Below are positions 15,794 through 24,722 of a stretch of DNA of 44,556 bases, one piece after another; position 1 is the stretch's first letter; each line of letters begins with the position of its first letter. The stretch is from Clostridiales bacterium (GTDB lineage Bacteria > Bacillota > Clostridia > Peptostreptococcales > Anaerovoracaceae). Position numbers and translations under genes: made by a program. The stretch covers positions 1 through 44,556 of the forward strand of contig JALENW010000018.1 in NCBI GenBank assembly GCA_022766365.1, given 5' to 3'. The notes beneath the pieces were generated by a model that searched no databases, was not told the DNA's origin, and saw nothing but the letters and a program-made list of their open reading frames with translations.

Positions 15794-17296
15794 ATGGAAA
15801 CTTTTAAAGCAATTTTTAAGTTCGTTCCGGTAATAGTGCTGGCTGCACTTATGATTGTCGGAATGGACGCACTTATAGCTGCTCCTATCGCGACTATATG
15901 TGCTTGTATAGTGGCTTCTATCACTGAGAAGCTCAGCTTTAAGGATATGATTGACGCAGCTGTTGGAAGCGTTTCTCACATTCTTATAGCTCTGTTCATT
16001 CTTATGTTTGCTTATGCCATGGCTTCTGCATTTATGACAACAGGAGTTGGTGCTTCTGCCGTTCTTATTGCCCTTTCCCTCGGTGTAACAGCTAAAACTG
16101 TTGCTGTTGTAGGTATCGGCGTAACGGCTATTCTATCCGTTGCTACAGGCACTTCTTGGGGAACTTTCGCTGCCTGCGCACCTATCTTCTTGTGGCTAAA
16201 CAACATCGTAGGCGGTGACATCGTTCTAACGACATGTGCAATTGCAGGCGGAGCTTGCTTTGGAGATAATATCGGACTTATTTCTGACACAACAATCGTT
16301 TCTTCCGGAATCCAGGGAGTTGAAGTTGTTGACAGAATCAGAACGCAGGGAGCATGGTCTATAGCCTGCCTTATCTTGGCTATGATCGCTTTCTTTGTAG
16401 CTGCAATTCTTCTCGGTCTTCCAAGTGAAACTGCAGATGCCACAGGTGTATTTGATAAACTTAATGCTGAGGCCCCTGATGCAATTGCTTATATTCAGGA
16501 GAAAAAACCGGTAGCTATTGACCTTCTTAATCAGGTTCAAGATGGAGTTGCTCTTTACATGATTATTCCTCTGATCCTTGTAATAGGTCTTGCCGTTGCC
16601 GGTGTAAACACATTTATGTGTATTGGAACCGGCATCGTTTCAGCATATATTCTCGGCTTATTTGCAGGAACCACTACATTTGGCGGTCCTAGTTGGGAAA
16701 AGAGCGGTCTGAACGAATACCTTAACCTGATCATGAACGGTTTTTCAGAAGCCGGAGCATGGGTAGTAGTAATGATGATGTGGGTTGCTGCATTCGGTGG
16801 TATAATGGCAGCCATGCACGCTTTTGAACCTCTTGCAAAGGGAATCGTTGCAATCTCCGGAAAAGTTCGATCATTGATGTTCTGTAACGGTCTTCTCTGT
16901 ATCGGCGGTAACATGCTGCTTGCTGACGAGATGGCCCAGATTGTAACTGTTGGTCCTATAATCAAAAATATTCTTGAAGAAAACGTTGAAGCTTCTGATG
17001 AAGATATGTATAAGCTTAAACTTAGAAATGCAACTTTCGGGGATGCCATGGGAGTATTCGGTTCACAGCTCATTCCTTGGCACGTATATCTGGCATTCTA
17101 CGTTGGTATTGCTGTAAACGTATATCCTCTATACAAATTCGCAGCCGTTGATTTTATTAAATATAACTTCATGGCTATGATTGCGGTTGTTTCTCTGCTT
17201 CTACTTACTTTGACAGGTGCTGACAGATTCGTTCCGCTATTCGGTCTGCCTCACGAGCCTGATGTAAAGTTAAAGAAGAATATCAAGGCAGCATAA
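15794..17296 (+). CDS. NhaC-like Na+/H+ or metabolite antiporter, sigma-54 controlled
   Basis: 500 residues with about 12 hydrophobic segments. Family features are ATGTSWGTFAACAPIFLWL near residue 115 and GGACFGDNIGLISDTTIVSSGIQG near residue 155, the counterpart of the GDK-SPLSDTT motif of NhaC. Others are LLADEMAQIVTVGPI near 375 and GDAMGVFGSQLIPWHVYLAFY near 415. It differs clearly from the NhaC at 617-2155. The activator encoded divergently has an amino-acid-catabolism type sensor domain, so this protein may import an amino acid such as lysine, or exchange it for a product with sodium, rather than act as a housekeeping sodium pump. That substrate is inference. An AAGGAGAA site precedes the ATG, and a strong terminator follows. 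Confidence 0.8.
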   Translation: METFKAIFKFVPVIVLAALMIVGMDALIAAPIATICACIVASITEKLSFKDMIDAAVGSVSHILIALFILMFAYAMASAFMTTGVGASAVLIALSLGVTAKTVAVVGIGVTAILSVATGTSWGTFAACAPIFLWLNNIVGGDIVLTTCAIAGGACFGDNIGLISDTTIVSSGIQGVEVVDRIRTQGAWSIACLILAMIAFFVAAILLGLPSETADATGVFDKLNAEAPDAIAYIQEKKPVAIDLLNQVQDGVALYMIIPLILVIGLAVAGVNTFMCIGTGIVSAYILGLFAGTTTFGGPSWEKSGLNEYLNLIMNGFSEAGAWVVVMMMWVAAFGGIMAAMHAFEPLAKGIVAISGKVRSLMFCNGLLCIGGNMLLADEMAQIVTVGPIIKNILEENVEASDEDMYKLKLRNATFGDAMGVFGSQLIPWHVYLAFYVGIAVNVYPLYKFAAVDFIKYNFMAMIAVVSLLLLTLTGADRFVPLFGLPHEPDVKLKKNIKAA

Positions 17297-17351
17297 CCAT
17301 ACACTTAGTTTAAATGCTTTGCCGATTAATATAGGCAAATCTGTAATACAT

Positions 17352-17409
17352 AATCTAAAACAAGCCCATACCGCCTGGTTTATTAATTCGCAGTATGGGC
17401 TTTTAGATT
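17352..17409. terminator. Strong bidirectional-looking terminator
   Basis: AAGCCCATAC (17362-17371) and GTATGGGCTT (17393-17402) pair perfectly. Flanking AATCTAAAA (17352-17360) and TTTTAGATT (17401-17409) extend the stem with a small bulge. It ends the NhaC-like transcript. Confidence 0.85.
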
Positions 17410-17577
17410 GCAGCCGTATATATAAATTATATTGATGTCACAATTTTTAAATTATTTATTGATTTTCCATGGATAAATTAACGCTGAACAATATTTTAGT
17501 ATACAATGTACTTAAAGATTATATCAAAGTATTCAAATTATAAGTCTAAATTACTTTAAAGAAAGGTGAAATGTCAA

Positions 17578-18126
17578 ATGATAATTATGACCCCCATCGG
17601 AGCACTGAAAATCTCCTGCTCTGACAAAGCTCTTCGTTCAATCACCTGCATTACCTCTAAGGCAAAGATCTCTGATAAGCATAACGATTCTAATCTTAAT
17701 TCAAAGAGAAGTAACACAGAATTCTATAATACAAACGTTGATATCTTGGATAAACACCGAAAATCATCATCTGCAGAAGAACTTGAGAAAAGAGTTGCAA
17801 TCTGGGTAAAAAGCTATTTTGCCAATACGTCAATAGATTTTCCGACAGATATACCCCTTGATCCGGACGGCACCGAATTTCAGAAACAGGTTTGGGAGGA
17901 ACTTAGGAAAATTCCCTACGGTGAGACAAAAACTTATGGCGAAATTGCGAAAAGAATCGGAAAGCCCGGCTCGGCCAGAGCCGTAGGTAATGCCTGCGGT
18001 AAAAATCATATCCTGCTTGCAATACCATGTCACAGAGTAGTAGGTTCTTCAGGAATTGGAGGGTTTGCCCTCGGACTTGCCACCAAGAGAAAACTCCTTG
18101 CTATTGAAGGGAGATTAAATCTATAA
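17578..18126 (+). CDS. ogt: Methylated-DNA--protein-cysteine methyltransferase
   Basis: 182 residues from the chosen ATG. The active-site motif IPCHRVVGSSG, with the acceptor cysteine, the GTEFQKQVW helix and the KTYGEIAKRIGKPGSARAVGNAC DNA-binding segment are all present. The enzyme removes O6-alkyl groups from guanine in a single-use reaction. Residues about 20-75 form a polar insertion, longer than in many homologues. A GTG four codons upstream is in frame but is part of the GAAAGGTG ribosome binding site, so the ATG at 17578 is preferred. It stands alone between two terminators. The 17410-17577 stretch is AT-rich, with TATACAAT near 17500 as a possible -10. Confidence 0.92.
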   Translation: MIIMTPIGALKISCSDKALRSITCITSKAKISDKHNDSNLNSKRSNTEFYNTNVDILDKHRKSSSAEELEKRVAIWVKSYFANTSIDFPTDIPLDPDGTEFQKQVWEELRKIPYGETKTYGEIAKRIGKPGSARAVGNACGKNHILLAIPCHRVVGSSGIGGFALGLATKRKLLAIEGRLNL

Positions 18127-18155
18127 CTGTATAGAGGACTATAAGAACTACAACT

Positions 18156-18182
18156 AAAGGGACTACTCTGCGTAGTCCCTTT
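18156..18182. terminator. Shared terminator between convergent genes
   Basis: AAAGGGACTAC (18156-18166), a five-base loop, and GTAGTCCCTTT (18172-18182) form a perfect 11-bp stem with A/T ends on both sides. It overlaps the last codons and stop of the minus-strand gene ending at 18163 and lies 30 bases after the ogt stop. Confidence 0.8.
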
Positions 18183-18876
18183 GAATTTGCGTAAGTGTAT
18201 CATCATTTATTTTACTGTCCCAATTATAACATGAAAGCCAGCAAAGAATGGCAAGCAACACCGGTATCCAACCGTTGATCTGCCATGGCTCCGGAAGATG
18301 AAGAACCATATGCGCTGCTGCGGCTGCAAGTGATGTGATCACTAAGATTGCCAGCTTATACGGACCCCCTGAACGTCTTCTTCCTTCCTCTGTTTTCGCA
18401 TTTCTTCCCGCACTTCTTGTAACCAGAAACAAAGCTGTGAAACTCACTGCAAGCAAAGCTAAAACAGCCGGTCCTAACACGAAATTATACCCTCTGCTGC
18501 TAACTCCCGCAACCAAGGCGAGAACGAAAATATATGTGAAGAATGCATCTCCAAGTGCCATTATCGTCTTCTGATTTTCAGGTCTCTGAGGTGCAGCTTC
18601 CATTATATCTTCCACTGCTTGGTCGAAGTCCCCTCCAAGGATCCCCAAAAGATCTCTCTTAACGCTTCTTCGACTCTTATCTTCTGCAATCAGTGCGTTA
18701 ATCAAATCCGTCCTTACCACCTCGATATAGGCTCGTGCCGCCCCTCTGGTATCAAGTTCGGCGAGAAGGTCCTTCATCAGATTCCTATCCTTAATATCAA
18801 AGTATCTGAGACGTTTGTCATTAGTTCTCTTGAGTTTCTCGTAATCATTTCTTGAAAAAATATTTTTCTTACCCAT
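18163..18876 (-). CDS. Membrane protein of unknown function
   Basis: 237 residues. The first 100 or so are charged and helical (SRNDYEKLKRTNDKRLRYF, GAARAYIEVVRTDLINALIAEDKSRR), and they are followed by four hydrophobic segments at about 108-125, 130-152, 172-192 and 202-218. The layout of a soluble helical N-terminus plus four helices recalls DUF1129/DUF1700-like membrane proteins, but I cannot name the family with confidence. No clear Shine-Dalgarno precedes the ATG; the leader is very AT-rich. Its end is embedded in the terminator shared with ogt. Confidence 0.6.
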   Translation of the reverse strand: MGKKNIFSRNDYEKLKRTNDKRLRYFDIKDRNLMKDLLAELDTRGAARAYIEVVRTDLINALIAEDKSRRSVKRDLLGILGGDFDQAVEDIMEAAPQRPENQKTIMALGDAFFTYIFVLALVAGVSSRGYNFVLGPAVLALLAVSFTALFLVTRSAGRNAKTEEGRRRSGGPYKLAILVITSLAAAAAHMVLHLPEPWQINGWIPVLLAILCWLSCYNWDSKINDDTLTQIQRDYAE

Positions 18877-18930
18877 AATTTAAATTTTAACATATTTTTA
18901 ATGGCTTTTAAAGTACTATTTCGCAAGCAA

Positions 18931-18976
18931 AAGGGGATTCCCCTGAGCTATTACAGCCTGTCAACAGAATCCCCTT
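18931..18976 (-). terminator. Terminator of the pyruvate:ferredoxin oxidoreductase gene
   Basis: On the minus strand AAGGGGATTC (18976-18967) pairs perfectly with GAATCCCCTT (18940-18931) across a 26-base loop and is followed by TTGCTT. It lies 47 bases after the stop codon. Confidence 0.7.
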
Positions 18977-19023
18977 CAAATCATGTTCAATTAAATTTTT
19001 ATTAAGTTGCCTATAAATGTGAT

Positions 19024-22000
19024 TTACTGCTTAGGTGGATCGCTAGGATCTCTCTTTTCTGCAGCATCACTTGCTTTTGGAACTGAGTCCTGTGCAGCTC
19101 CATATGTTTTCTCAAGTTCCTTAAGCAAATCATAGCGGCGAAGAGCATCTTCCTCGTTCTTCTCGAAGAGCTGTTCTGCTCTGTCCGGGAATTTTCTGGT
19201 CAGTGAACTGTACCTTACTTCGCTCATGAGGAAGTCCTTATATCCGTCTGCCTTTGGAGCCTTGCTGTCAACCTTAAGCGGGTTCTTCCCTTCTGCAGCC
19301 AGGTCAGGATTGAATCTCAGAAGGTTCCAGTAACCTACATCAACTGCATCCTTGATAATGCCCTGAGCATTTGACAAATTGATACCGTGGTTGATACAAG
19401 GTGCATAAGCTATAATCAGAGATGGTCCCTTATATGCTTCCGCTTCCTTGATAGCCTTCAGTGTCTGATTCATATCAGCTCCCATACCAATCTGTGCAAC
19501 GTATACATATCCGTATGCCATGGCAATCTGTGCCAGATCCTTCTTTTTAACGCCCTTTCCTGAGGCTGCAAACTTAGCAACTGCCCCCATAGGTGTTGAT
19601 TTAGAGCTTTGTCCGCCCGTATTGGAATATACCTCTGTATCAAATACAAGGATATTTACATCTTCTCCTGAAGCGATAACATGGTCAAGTCCGCCATAAC
19701 CTATATCATATGCCCAACCGTCACCACCGAAGATCCATACTGATGGCTTTACGAGAAGATTGCTGTTGTCCTTTAAGAATTTAACTTCCTCTTCTGTATC
19801 ATCCATCTTATCCAGCACCTCAAGGAGTGCCTTAGAGGCAACCTTTGACTCATCTCCGTCATACATATGATCAAGCCAATTCTGAGCAACTTCCTTGAAA
19901 TCAGCATGCTTCTCAGCAAGTTTTTCAACTGCAGTTTTAGCAGCTTCCCTTCTGGTCTTCATTCCCAGGTGCATACCGAGTCCGAATTCCGCATTGTCCT
20001 CAAACAGTGAGTTAGCCCACGCAGGACCGCATCCATTTTCGTTGGTCGTATACGGTGTTGCAGGTGCACTGAATCCCCAAATTGATGAACACCCCGTAGC
20101 ATTGGCAACGAACATTCTATCACCAAACAACTGTGTAACCAATCTGGCATATGGTGTTTCTCCACATCCCGGACAAGCTCCTGAGAACTCAAGCAGCGGC
20201 TGCAGGAACTGTGATCCCTTAAGACTGTCAGGTTTAAACGGAACTTCAACTCTTTCTGTTCCATAATATACGGTATCGTACTTCTTCTGAGTCTCGTGCA
20301 TTAGTTCAGTAGTTACCGGAACCATTTCAAGTGCCTTGTTCTTAGCAGGGCAGGTTGATGCACAAGATCCGCAGCCTGTACAATCCATTGAAGATATAGC
20401 GATGGTAAATTTCTGTCCGTCCTTAGCTCCCATCATATCAAGAGCCTGATCGCCAATTTTCTTGCCGTCTTCTTCGCTCATACCGAACGCTCTGATTACA
20501 GCATGAGGACATACATAGGCACATCTGTTACACTGGATACAGTTCTCAGGCTTCCATACAGGAATTCTCTGTGCGATTTCTCTTTTCTCATGAAGTGCTG
20601 TTCCTGCCGGAGCATTACCTCTTGCATAATCAACAAATGTTGATACCGGTAAATCATCTCCTCGCATTGCATTGGACGGAACCATAACTTCGTTGAGATA
20701 CTTGGTAAGTTCCGGAGTCTTGCCTTCCGGCTGAGGGAAGCACATTTCACCTTCGGCTGTCTTCCAACTATCAGGAACCTTAAACTCCTTGACATACTTG
20801 ATACCTGCATCAACTGCAGCCTTGTTCATGCTGACAATCTTTTCGCCTTTACGACCGTATGTCTTCTCAATGGCTTCCTTCATATATTCTGCAGCCTTAT
20901 CGATAGGGATTATGTTGGCAAGCTTGAAGAATGCCGCCTGAAGAACAGTATTGGTTCTCATCACTCCAAGACCTATCTCTTCTGCAAGATTAACAGCATT
21001 ACAGGTGTAGAACTTGATATTGTTGTTTGCAATATATCTCTTAACATTACCCGGGATCATTCTTTCGAGTTCTTCCTCATCCCATGTTGTGTTCAACAGG
21101 AAATATCCTCCGGGAACGACATCCTGAACGATATCATATCTGTGCATGTATGACTGCTGATGACAAGCCACAAAATTCGCTTGTTTAACATAGTAAGTGG
21201 ACTTGATAGGGTGGTCACCGAATCTCAAGTGTGAAATTGTGATACCTCCGGACTTCTTTGAGTCATACTGGAAATATGCCTGTACATATTTGTCGGTATG
21301 GTCACCGATAATCTTAACTGAGTTCTTGTTCGCTCCGACTGTACCGTCAGAACCAAGACCCCAGAATTTGCACGAGATTGTACCTTCCGGAACTGTAACC
21401 GGTCTCTCGCTCGGTGTCAGAGAAAGGTTAGTTACATCATCTATGATTGAAATTGTGAATTCCGACTTTGGATTATCTTTCTTCAGATCTTCGTATACCG
21501 CCAGAATATCAGCAGGCTGTACGTCCTTTGATCCGAGTCCGTATCTGCCGCCTGTAATCGTACATTTTTCGAATTCGGTCCCTCTGAGAGCATTTACAAT
21601 GTCCAAGTATAGCGGCTCACCGATAGAACCGGGTTCCTTACATCTGTCAAGAACAGCGATCTTCTTGACAGTCTTAGGAATCTGAGACAGAAGATGCTTA
21701 ACTGAGAAAGGTCTGTAAAGGTGCACTTTAACAAGTCCGACCTTGCTTCCCTTGGCATTCAGATAATCCACTACTTCTTCTGTTGCGTCACATACAGATC
21801 CCATTGCAACTATGATCTCCGTTGCATCTTCAGCTCCATAGTAGTTGAAAGGCTTGTAGTTTGTTCCAATCTTTTCATTAACCATATTCATGCAGTCAAC
21901 GAAAATCTGAACAGCATCTTTATAGATAGGGTTGCAAGCTTCTCGATGCTGGAAGAATGTCTCAGGCTGCTCCGCAGATCCCATTGCCATTCCGTGTTCA

Positions 22001-22626
22001 GGATGCAAGGCTTCCGCCCTTCTTCTCTTAACAGCGTCCCAGTCCACCATGCTCTTGAGTTCATCGTAATCCCAAACTTCAATCTTCTGCTGTTCGTGGG
22101 AAGTTCTAAATCCATCGAAGAAATGAAGCGTTGGCAGACTTCCGTTCATAGTTGCCAGATGAGCAACAGCAGCAAGGTCCATAACCTGTTGAACACTGTT
22201 TGAAGCCAACATTGCAAAACCTGTCTGTCTGGCAGCCATAACGTCGGAGTGATCTCCGAAAATCGAAAGAGCATGTGTAGCAATAGCTCTTGCTGCTACA
22301 TGAAATACCGCAGGTGCCATCTCAGCTGCAAGCTTATACATGTTAGGAATCATCAACAGAAGTCCCTGAGATGCAGTAAATGTGGAAGTAAACGACCCGG
22401 CGGATGCTGCTCCGTGAACTGCTCCGGCTGCTCCTCCCTCTGACTGCATTTCTATAATGTTCACCTTCTCACCGAAAATATTCTTACGGTCGTCAGATGC
22501 CCATTCGTCCATGCTCTCAGCCATAGGGGATGATGGTGTGATTGGATAGATAGCTGCTACTTCAGAAAAAGCATATGCCACATGGGCTGCAGCGGTGTTA
22601 CCATCCATTGTTTTTAGATTTCTCAC
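19024..22626 (-). CDS. nifJ: Pyruvate:ferredoxin (flavodoxin) oxidoreductase, single-chain
   Basis: 1200 residues with all domains fused. The N-terminal pyrimidine-binding domain has IYPITPSSPMAE. The middle carries the gamma-type domain. Two [4Fe-4S] ferredoxin motifs lie near residue 700 (CIQCNRCAYVCP) and 747 (CTGCGSCASTCP). The TPP domain begins at CPGCGE near 817 and continues through GGDGWAYDIGYGGLDH and TEVYSNTGGQ. The enzyme oxidises pyruvate with CoA to acetyl-CoA, CO2 and reduced ferredoxin, the central energy step of anaerobes. A longer frame starts nine codons upstream at an ATG, but AAGGAAGG lies inside that extension eight bases before GTG 22626-22624, so the GTG start is preferred. 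It is monocistronic, with its own consensus promoter and terminator. Confidence 0.95.
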   Translation of the reverse strand: MRNLKTMDGNTAAAHVAYAFSEVAAIYPITPSSPMAESMDEWASDDRKNIFGEKVNIIEMQSEGGAAGAVHGAASAGSFTSTFTASQGLLLMIPNMYKLAAEMAPAVFHVAARAIATHALSIFGDHSDVMAARQTGFAMLASNSVQQVMDLAAVAHLATMNGSLPTLHFFDGFRTSHEQQKIEVWDYDELKSMVDWDAVKRRRAEALHPEHGMAMGSAEQPETFFQHREACNPIYKDAVQIFVDCMNMVNEKIGTNYKPFNYYGAEDATEIIVAMGSVCDATEEVVDYLNAKGSKVGLVKVHLYRPFSVKHLLSQIPKTVKKIAVLDRCKEPGSIGEPLYLDIVNALRGTEFEKCTITGGRYGLGSKDVQPADILAVYEDLKKDNPKSEFTISIIDDVTNLSLTPSERPVTVPEGTISCKFWGLGSDGTVGANKNSVKIIGDHTDKYVQAYFQYDSKKSGGITISHLRFGDHPIKSTYYVKQANFVACHQQSYMHRYDIVQDVVPGGYFLLNTTWDEEELERMIPGNVKRYIANNNIKFYTCNAVNLAEEIGLGVMRTNTVLQAAFFKLANIIPIDKAAEYMKEAIEKTYGRKGEKIVSMNKAAVDAGIKYVKEFKVPDSWKTAEGEMCFPQPEGKTPELTKYLNEVMVPSNAMRGDDLPVSTFVDYARGNAPAGTALHEKREIAQRIPVWKPENCIQCNRCAYVCPHAVIRAFGMSEEDGKKIGDQALDMMGAKDGQKFTIAISSMDCTGCGSCASTCPAKNKALEMVPVTTELMHETQKKYDTVYYGTERVEVPFKPDSLKGSQFLQPLLEFSGACPGCGETPYARLVTQLFGDRMFVANATGCSSIWGFSAPATPYTTNENGCGPAWANSLFEDNAEFGLGMHLGMKTRREAAKTAVEKLAEKHADFKEVAQNWLDHMYDGDESKVASKALLEVLDKMDDTEEEVKFLKDNSNLLVKPSVWIFGGDGWAYDIGYGGLDHVIASGEDVNILVFDTEVYSNTGGQSSKSTPMGAVAKFAASGKGVKKKDLAQIAMAYGYVYVAQIGMGADMNQTLKAIKEAEAYKGPSLIIAYAPCINHGINLSNAQGIIKDAVDVGYWNLLRFNPDLAAEGKNPLKVDSKAPKADGYKDFLMSEVRYSSLTRKFPDRAEQLFEKNEEDALRRYDLLKELEKTYGAAQDSVPKASDAAEKRDPSDPPKQ

Positions 22627-22683
22627 TGGTTTCACCTTCCTTTGTTTATACATAAATTATCTAATACATTGTTTCCTAGTTTA

Positions 22684-22712
22684 AGTGTACTCCTGACTGT
22701 ATACAATGTCAA
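22684..22712 (-). promoter_or_regulatory. Promoter of the pyruvate:ferredoxin oxidoreductase gene
   Basis: On the minus strand a perfect TTGACA (22712-22707) and TACACT (22689-22684) are 17 bp apart, placing the start about 50 bases before the GTG start codon. Confidence 0.75.
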
Positions 22713-22810
22713 CCGATTTCTTCTGTTAGCAATATCTAATTTTCTCTTAATTTATATGTGCTCATGGGAATTGTTCAACTATATCGTCGGCAAATTCTCC
22801 CCCATATAAA

Positions 22811-22851
22811 AGACTGCGAAAGGTGAAACTATACCACAGCAATCGCAGTCT
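22811..22851 (-). terminator. Terminator of the lipoprotein gene
   Basis: On the minus strand AGACTGCGA (22851-22843) pairs with TCGCAGTCT (22819-22811) and is followed by TTTAT. The loop is long (23 bases). It lies 59 bases after the lipoprotein stop. Confidence 0.65.
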
Positions 22852-22909
22852 CCCATGCCCAAAATTTGAGTTATATTTGTATAAAAATACTAAAATTTCA
22901 CTTTATCTT

Positions 22910-23578
22910 TTATCTATCGGTTTGTCCACCTTGGCTGCCGGCATTCGGCTGACCATGAATAGATTTACTGAGCTCGTTGGTCATATAAGTTAAAAGTCCT
23001 CCCTCTAAAGCGTCGAGGAATTTAACGTTACTTACAAGATCTCCAAACTCCCATTTCTTCTCATCTTTGTTGTACTTAGCAACAATCTTTACTTTATTCT
23101 TAACATTTTTCTTAACTTTCTTGGAAGCATTCTTAATTGCATCGTTATATTCCTTCTTCGCCTCCTCAGTAGATATTTTCTTTCCGTTAGGCTCTGCTAC
23201 CTTCTTCACTATATCAGCACGAACTTCTTTAACCAATTTAGGAAAATCGTTCGCTGTAATCTCTACGTTTATCTCAGCTTCTTCACCCTTCTTGGTTTCA
23301 TTACTGTCAAGAATCTTGTAGTCGAAATCCTTCATCATATCCATAAGAGCATCCGGATTATCCTTCTGGCTTTTTTCAATCTTCTTTTTCTCTTCATCAC
23401 TCAGTTTCTTTCCGGTCAGTTTCTCTTGCCAAACTACGGCATCACCCTTCTGAAGATCCTTAAGCAGTGCCTCAGCTGCTCCTTCAGGAGTATCCTTATT
23501 GCTCCCGCAGGCTGCAAGCCCAAATGCCAATATTACACCCATTGTAAGTGCGAAAATTTGCTTTATAGTCTTATTCAT
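22910..23578 (-). CDS. Secreted lipoprotein of unknown function
   Basis: 222 residues. A basic, hydrophobic signal peptide ends in the lipobox LAAC with the lipidated cysteine at residue 24, followed by GSNKDTPEGAAEALLKDLQKGD. That post-signal segment, the lysine-rich body and the late KYNKDEKKWEFGDL strand resemble the NTF2-like fold of DUF4878/DUF5105 lipoproteins, though the match is by impression only. It should be anchored to the outer face of the membrane. A GAGGAG site precedes the ATG. It is transcribed alone and ends in a terminator. The function is unknown. Confidence 0.75.
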   Translation of the reverse strand: MNKTIKQIFALTMGVILAFGLAACGSNKDTPEGAAEALLKDLQKGDAVVWQEKLTGKKLSDEEKKKIEKSQKDNPDALMDMMKDFDYKILDSNETKKGEEAEINVEITANDFPKLVKEVRADIVKKVAEPNGKKISTEEAKKEYNDAIKNASKKVKKNVKNKVKIVAKYNKDEKKWEFGDLVSNVKFLDALEGGLLTYMTNELSKSIHGQPNAGSQGGQTDR

Positions 23579-23645
23579 TGTCCATTCTCCTCATAAATCT
23601 TACATCAATCTGAATACAAGATATTATACCGCTATAAATTTCATC

Positions 23646-23673
23646 TTGCAAGAAAAAGCCTAAGGTATATAAT
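23646..23673 (+). promoter_or_regulatory. Promoter whose -10 box nearly abuts the DMT transporter start codon
   Basis: TTGCAA (23646-23651) and a perfect TATAAT (23668-23673) are 16 bp apart. The ATG begins at 23681, seven bases after the -10, so transcription would start at or next to the A of the start codon. The -10 lies in a small dyad AGGTAT-ATA-ATACCT (23664-23678). No Shine-Dalgarno is present at useful spacing. Confidence 0.5.
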
Positions 23674-23680
23674 ACCTATT

Positions 23681-24568
23681 ATGAACATTAAAGAAACCAC
23701 AACAAACAAATCGATCTTATGTATGATGCTCTCATCCACCTCTTTTGTGATGATGGCAACTATGGTCAAACTCTCCGGCAGCCATCTGCCTCTTATGCAG
23801 CAGGTATTCTTTAGAAACCTCGTTATGCTAATCTTTTCCTATTGGATTATCAGACAACAAGGCACCTCCCTCAGGGTAAAACCTGTTCATAGATCTTTTC
23901 TTGCTGTAAGATGCCTGTTCGGATTTCTCGGAGTGATATGTGTCTTTTATGCAAATAACCACCTCTATCTTGCAGACGCTCAAATCCTCCAGAAACTCAA
24001 TCCATTCTTTGTAACCTTCTGGGCGTTCACCTTGCTCAAGGAAAAGGTTACATGGAAAAGGGTTGCTACAATATTGTTGGGATTTATAGGCGCAGTAGTT
24101 GTCATCAATCCCACAGGTACATTTGGGGCTTCGGATATATCAGGAGGTTTCACTTCTATATTCCCATTCATAGTAGGCATTGCCTCTGCATTCTTCGGAG
24201 GAACTGCCTACGCCATGGTGGGACGCCTGGCAGGAGCTGTTGAAGGAATAGTTATAATATTTTACTTTTCTGTTTTTTCAATAATAGTTTCAGCATTTTT
24301 TCTACCATTTAACTGGGTTTGGCCGGATCCGGTTTCATGGATCCACCTTATTTTGATAGGTGTATTCGCTGCCGGCGGTCAATACTTCATAACCAAAGCT
24401 TATACTACAGGGAAGGCAAGTTCGGTAGCACTGTTTGATTATACAGGTGTAATAATTTCTCCAATAGTCGCACTGATAGTCTTTGATGAAAACCTGAAGA
24501 TGACAACTCTAATTGGAATGGCTATTATAATTGCAAGCGGAATCTGGTCCATGAAACTTAAAAGATAG
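23681..24568 (+). CDS. DMT-superfamily (EamA) transporter
   Basis: 295 residues with ten predicted membrane helices arranged as two EamA repeats (about 12-140 and 155-292). Typical features are the first-repeat end NPFFVTFWAFTLLKEKVTWKRVATILLGFIGAVVVINP and the second-repeat YFITKAYTTGKASSVALFDYTGVIISPIVALIVFDE. Members export or import small metabolites such as amino acids or nucleosides; the substrate cannot be told. It is a single-gene transcript between the divergent lipoprotein gene and a convergent terminator shared with hcp. It lacks a recognisable ribosome binding site and may be translated from a leaderless mRNA. Confidence 0.88.
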   Translation: MNIKETTTNKSILCMMLSSTSFVMMATMVKLSGSHLPLMQQVFFRNLVMLIFSYWIIRQQGTSLRVKPVHRSFLAVRCLFGFLGVICVFYANNHLYLADAQILQKLNPFFVTFWAFTLLKEKVTWKRVATILLGFIGAVVVINPTGTFGASDISGGFTSIFPFIVGIASAFFGGTAYAMVGRLAGAVEGIVIIFYFSVFSIIVSAFFLPFNWVWPDPVSWIHLILIGVFAAGGQYFITKAYTTGKASSVALFDYTGVIISPIVALIVFDENLKMTTLIGMAIIIASGIWSMKLKR

Positions 24569-24620
24569 AACTCGAAAAAATGAGTATATAATTTCTATAG
24601 CAAAACTCATCTCAAAACAC

Positions 24621-24687
24621 AAAATGGCTTAGGACCTTTGCAGCACAGATCTAATCTGCATATGCATTCATTGTCTTCAGCCATTTT
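24621..24687. terminator. Possible bidirectional terminator between DMT transporter and hcp
   Basis: AAAATGGCT (24621-24629) and AGCCATTTT (24679-24687) pair perfectly around a 49-base loop containing a further CAGAT-CTA-ATCTG dyad. T-rich runs follow on both strands. Confidence 0.45.
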
Positions 24688-24722
24688 TCATTATCCTTTA
24701 AATCTTCCCGGCGCAATCGATA

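Noticed and set aside
16012-17073. Long antisense frames opposite the NhaC-like transporter (up to 172 codons)
   Set aside because: They mirror the codon pattern of a clear membrane protein gene and lack start signals.
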